This document shows, one piece after another, positions 6,522 through 7,763 of a stretch of 7,763 nucleotides of DNA (position 1 is its first letter; each line of letters opens with the position of its first letter). The position numbers and the translations under genes are program-made. Origin of the DNA: Planctomycetota bacterium. Lineage in GTDB: Bacteria > Planctomycetota > Brocadiia > SM23-32. The notes beneath the pieces were generated by a model. That model saw only the letters and a program-made list of their open reading frames with translations, had not been told where the DNA came from and did no database searches. The stretch lies in contig JAUVVP010000068.1 of assembly GCA_030604585.1 (NCBI GenBank), forward strand, positions 1-7,763, written 5' to 3'.

Positions 6522-6839
6522 TTCGTTCAGCCCTCTGAAACCGTGCTCGTGGGCCAGATGCGGACCGATGGTATTGTAATCCTGCCGGCAGCCAATGCAA
6601 GCCCTAAACGGAGATCCGCCTCCATGCCGGTAGAGTGGCCTGTCACACCTACATACCGCATCTCCTCCTGCTTTATTCTGCCTTTTTTTCGCCCCCGGCC
6701 CGTAAAGCTGATGGAAGTGCGGCCGTTCACATGCCAGCTTCTGCTCCGCTGCCGCCCCGTGACGCCCCCATGGCCTGGTCGCGCCATTCGCTGAGCCTAT
6801 CCGCAATCCTCACCTGGAGGACGTTCGGGCAAGGGGTCT
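6522..6839. other. Divergent intergenic region between the nfeD-like and lipoprotein genes
   Basis: This is most of the roughly 400-bp divergent gap that extends to the lipoprotein start at 6921. I see no convincing gene here: third-position G+C bias is weaker than in neighbouring genes, and no frame resembles a known protein. It contains the minus-strand promoter candidate at 6573-6600, a run of seven T (6683-6689) with no stem before it on the plus strand, and an AGGAGG-ATG start for a 44-codon minus-strand frame (6661 to 6527) that I do not accept as a gene. Positions about 6700-6839 hold nothing I can name. Confidence 0.6.
6573..6600 (-). promoter_or_regulatory. Promoter-like sequence for the nfeD-flotillin operon, with palindrome in spacer
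   Basis: On the minus strand TTGCAT (6595-6600) and TACAAT (6573-6578) are 16 bp apart. The -10 matches consensus at 5 of 6 positions; the -35 is weak. A transcript would begin near 6566, about 45 nt before the ATG at 6521. The perfect 10-bp palindrome CTGCCGGCAG (6582-6591) sits between the two boxes, where a bound repressor would block polymerase. Operator function is inference. Confidence 0.4.
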
Positions 6840-6867
6840 TTGACAGTTTCAGGATGAGAACTACAAT
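6840..6867 (+). promoter_or_regulatory. Strong sigma70-type promoter for the lipoprotein genes
   Basis: TTGACA (6840-6845) is a perfect -35 box. TACAAT (6862-6867) matches the -10 consensus at 5 of 6 positions, and the spacer is 16 bp. The predicted start near 6874 leaves a leader of about 46 nt before the ATG at 6921. It also places the in-frame GTG at 6873 at or before the transcript start, which argues against using that codon. This is the best promoter in the window. Confidence 0.65.
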
Positions 6868-6920
6868 ATGTCGTGCACGTGTTCGCCGTCGCTGAACTTC
6901 GTCTTGTCGGTAGTTGCGCT

Positions 6921-7283
6921 ATGAGGTATCTGCTGCTGTTTGTGCTGGGGATTCTGGCCGGCTCAGGCTGTGCGGTCCTGCACGAAGAGCACCGCTGTGT
7001 AACCCGGTATCTCGACAGGGAGCTTGCTCCGCCGAGCACGACGTGGAAAGCGGCGCTTGCGCCGCTGGCCATTCCGGTGGGCTTCACGGCACTTGTCATA
7101 GACGGAGCCGCGATCAACCCGGTGCTGTCCTTACCAGAGGCAGTGGACGACGCTTCTGAGGTGGCGTTCAAGAGCGTGGAACTCCAGGGCATCTACGAGG
7201 TCTGGTTGTTCCCCATGCGCCTTATGGCCTTCACCGTTGTCTTCGTGGGCTCCGAGGTGCTGCACTGCACGCTTCCTTTCTGA
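6921..7283 (+). CDS. Small putative lipoprotein, first of a tandem pair
   Basis: The 120-residue protein starts with MRYLLLFVLGILAGSGC, a short basic N-terminus and hydrophobic core ending at C17. The cleavage box (GSGC) is imperfect, with Gly where Leu is usual, so lipidation is likely but not certain. The mature part has two hydrophobic stretches (about 45-65 and 101-112) and conserved positions shared with the next gene: D32-R33, D61, P67, DAS 77-79, G90, P98, R100 and VF.GS 107-111. A P...D....P arrangement is faintly reminiscent of small YceK/YidQ-type lipoproteins, which I cannot confirm. ATG 6921 is preferred to GTG 6873 because of the promoter position and because the signal peptide begins there. 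The Shine-Dalgarno is weak. The next gene's GAGG overlaps this gene's stop codon. Function unknown. Confidence 0.75.
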   Translation: MRYLLLFVLGILAGSGCAVLHEEHRCVTRYLDRELAPPSTTWKAALAPLAIPVGFTALVIDGAAINPVLSLPEAVDDASEVAFKSVELQGIYEVWLFPMRLMAFTVVFVGSEVLHCTLPF

Positions 7284-7295
7284 GGTCCGGGTCCG

Positions 7296-7763
7296 ATGAG
7301 AGAACGACTGCTTATCGTCGCTTGCGTCAGCCAGCTATTGGCCGGCTGCGCGTGCACAGACCGCGACCATCTGGCCACGACCAACTGGATGGACCGGCAC
7401 GTCGTGCCGGACGATCAGATCGCTCAGTGGGCCATGACGCCGGTTCTGGTGCCCCTGTGCGTCGCAACGCTGGCCGTGGACAACTTCGTTGTCTGCCCGC
7501 TGGTGCAAGTACCATCCGCCTGGGAAGACGCGAGCGGCTTCTTCACGGCCGAGGCCGGCGGATACTACACGGAAATGGGCATTCTGCCGATCCGAATCGT
7601 TCTGACGCCCGTGGTGTTCACCGGCTCATGGGCGGGGAGGTCGTTCTTCGCACTGAAGCCGAGGTCACACGCGGCCTGGGGGTGGCCACAGTGGGGGCGA
7701 CAGTGGGAGCGCGACGCGGCGGGAAAGCTGCTTGGACCAAGAGGAGCACAGGAAGAGGAGAAG
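7296..7763 (+). CDS. Small putative lipoprotein, second of a tandem pair (3' end outside window)
   Basis: The frame from ATG 7296 stays open for 156 codons to the last base. GAGG (7282-7285), overlapping the upstream TGA, lies 10 nt before the start. The N-terminus MRERLLIVACVSQLLAGC is a textbook lipoprotein signal with lipobox LAGC and acylated C18. Residues about 28-111 align with the upstream protein with at most one single-residue gap: D33-R34, D62, P68, EDAS 77-80, G89, P98, R100, VF.GS 107-111. After about 120 it diverges into a Trp-rich tail (AAWGWPQWGRQWERD) and a charged end absent from the first copy. A membrane-anchored periplasmic or envelope role is inferred from the signal. The two genes are probably co-transcribed from the promoter at 6840-6867. 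Function unknown. Confidence 0.75.
   Translation, partial: MRERLLIVACVSQLLAGCACTDRDHLATTNWMDRHVVPDDQIAQWAMTPVLVPLCVATLAVDNFVVCPLVQVPSAWEDASGFFTAEAGGYYTEMGILPIRIVLTPVVFTGSWAGRSFFALKPRSHAAWGWPQWGRQWERDAAGKLLGPRGAQEEEK

Noticed and set aside
6683..6689. T7 run as an intrinsic terminator on the plus strand
   Set aside because: No stem-loop precedes it, and no plus-strand gene ends nearby.
6522..6806. N-terminal extension of the NfeD-like protein to an upstream start at 6806
   Set aside because: The extra 95 residues have no membrane or domain character, and a good Shine-Dalgarno precedes ATG 6521. The predicted promoter lies inside the extension.

Overview
The window is a GC-rich bacterial segment, estimated by eye at a little over 60% G+C. 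Two neighbouring ORFs carry lipoprotein-type signals, and there is a flotillin/NfeD pair. The sensor kinase has an FHA-GAF architecture with an H-box of the IAHCIKN type. Together these suggest a Gram-negative environmental bacterium, possibly from the PVC/Planctomycetota side of the tree. The lineage is inference only, because no marker gene is present.

Layout. Positions 1-132 (+) hold the last 43 codons of an unidentified protein. It converges on a two-component pair read from the minus strand: an FHA-GAF histidine kinase (2314 to 677) followed 45 bp later by a stand-alone receiver protein (631 to 230). A GC-rich hairpin lies in the convergent gap. Upstream of the kinase, also on the minus strand, is a co-oriented set: an NfeD-like membrane protein (6521 to 5901), a flotillin/SPFH protein (5877 to 4432), a RidA-family protein (4381 to 3911), a D-serine dehydratase/D-threonine-aldolase-like PLP enzyme (3914 to 2748), and the broken 5' end of an N-acyl-D-amino-acid deacylase-type amidohydrolase (2713 to 2396). 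The spacing is tight (23 bp, about 50 bp, a 4-bp GTGA overlap, about 35 bp), so one operon is likely. A divergent intergenic region (6522-6920) follows. Then two tandem paralogous small lipoproteins are read from the plus strand (6921-7283, and 7296 to the window end, incomplete).

How the genes fit together. NfeD plus flotillin is a known membrane-microdomain pair. Deacylase, PLP enzyme and RidA form a plausible D-amino-acid salvage route: deacylation, PLP-dependent elimination or cleavage, then clearance of the reactive enamine/imine product. Here the first enzyme is dead: an in-frame TAG sits at codon 14 behind an intact start and Shine-Dalgarno, and roughly the last four fifths of the gene is missing. 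A promoter-like sequence for the kinase overlaps the end of this remnant. The kinase and receiver would form a phosphorelay whose output is not in this window.

Points most worth a second look are the deacylase pseudogene at the junction of the two gene blocks, the Asp/Gly-repeat loop of the NfeD protein, the tandem lipoprotein duplication, the non-canonical PLP-lysine motif of the D-amino-acid enzyme, and three promoter-like sequences that all have 16-bp spacers. I see no RNA gene, CRISPR array, insertion sequence or phage gene. I also found no clear case for a wholly new system.
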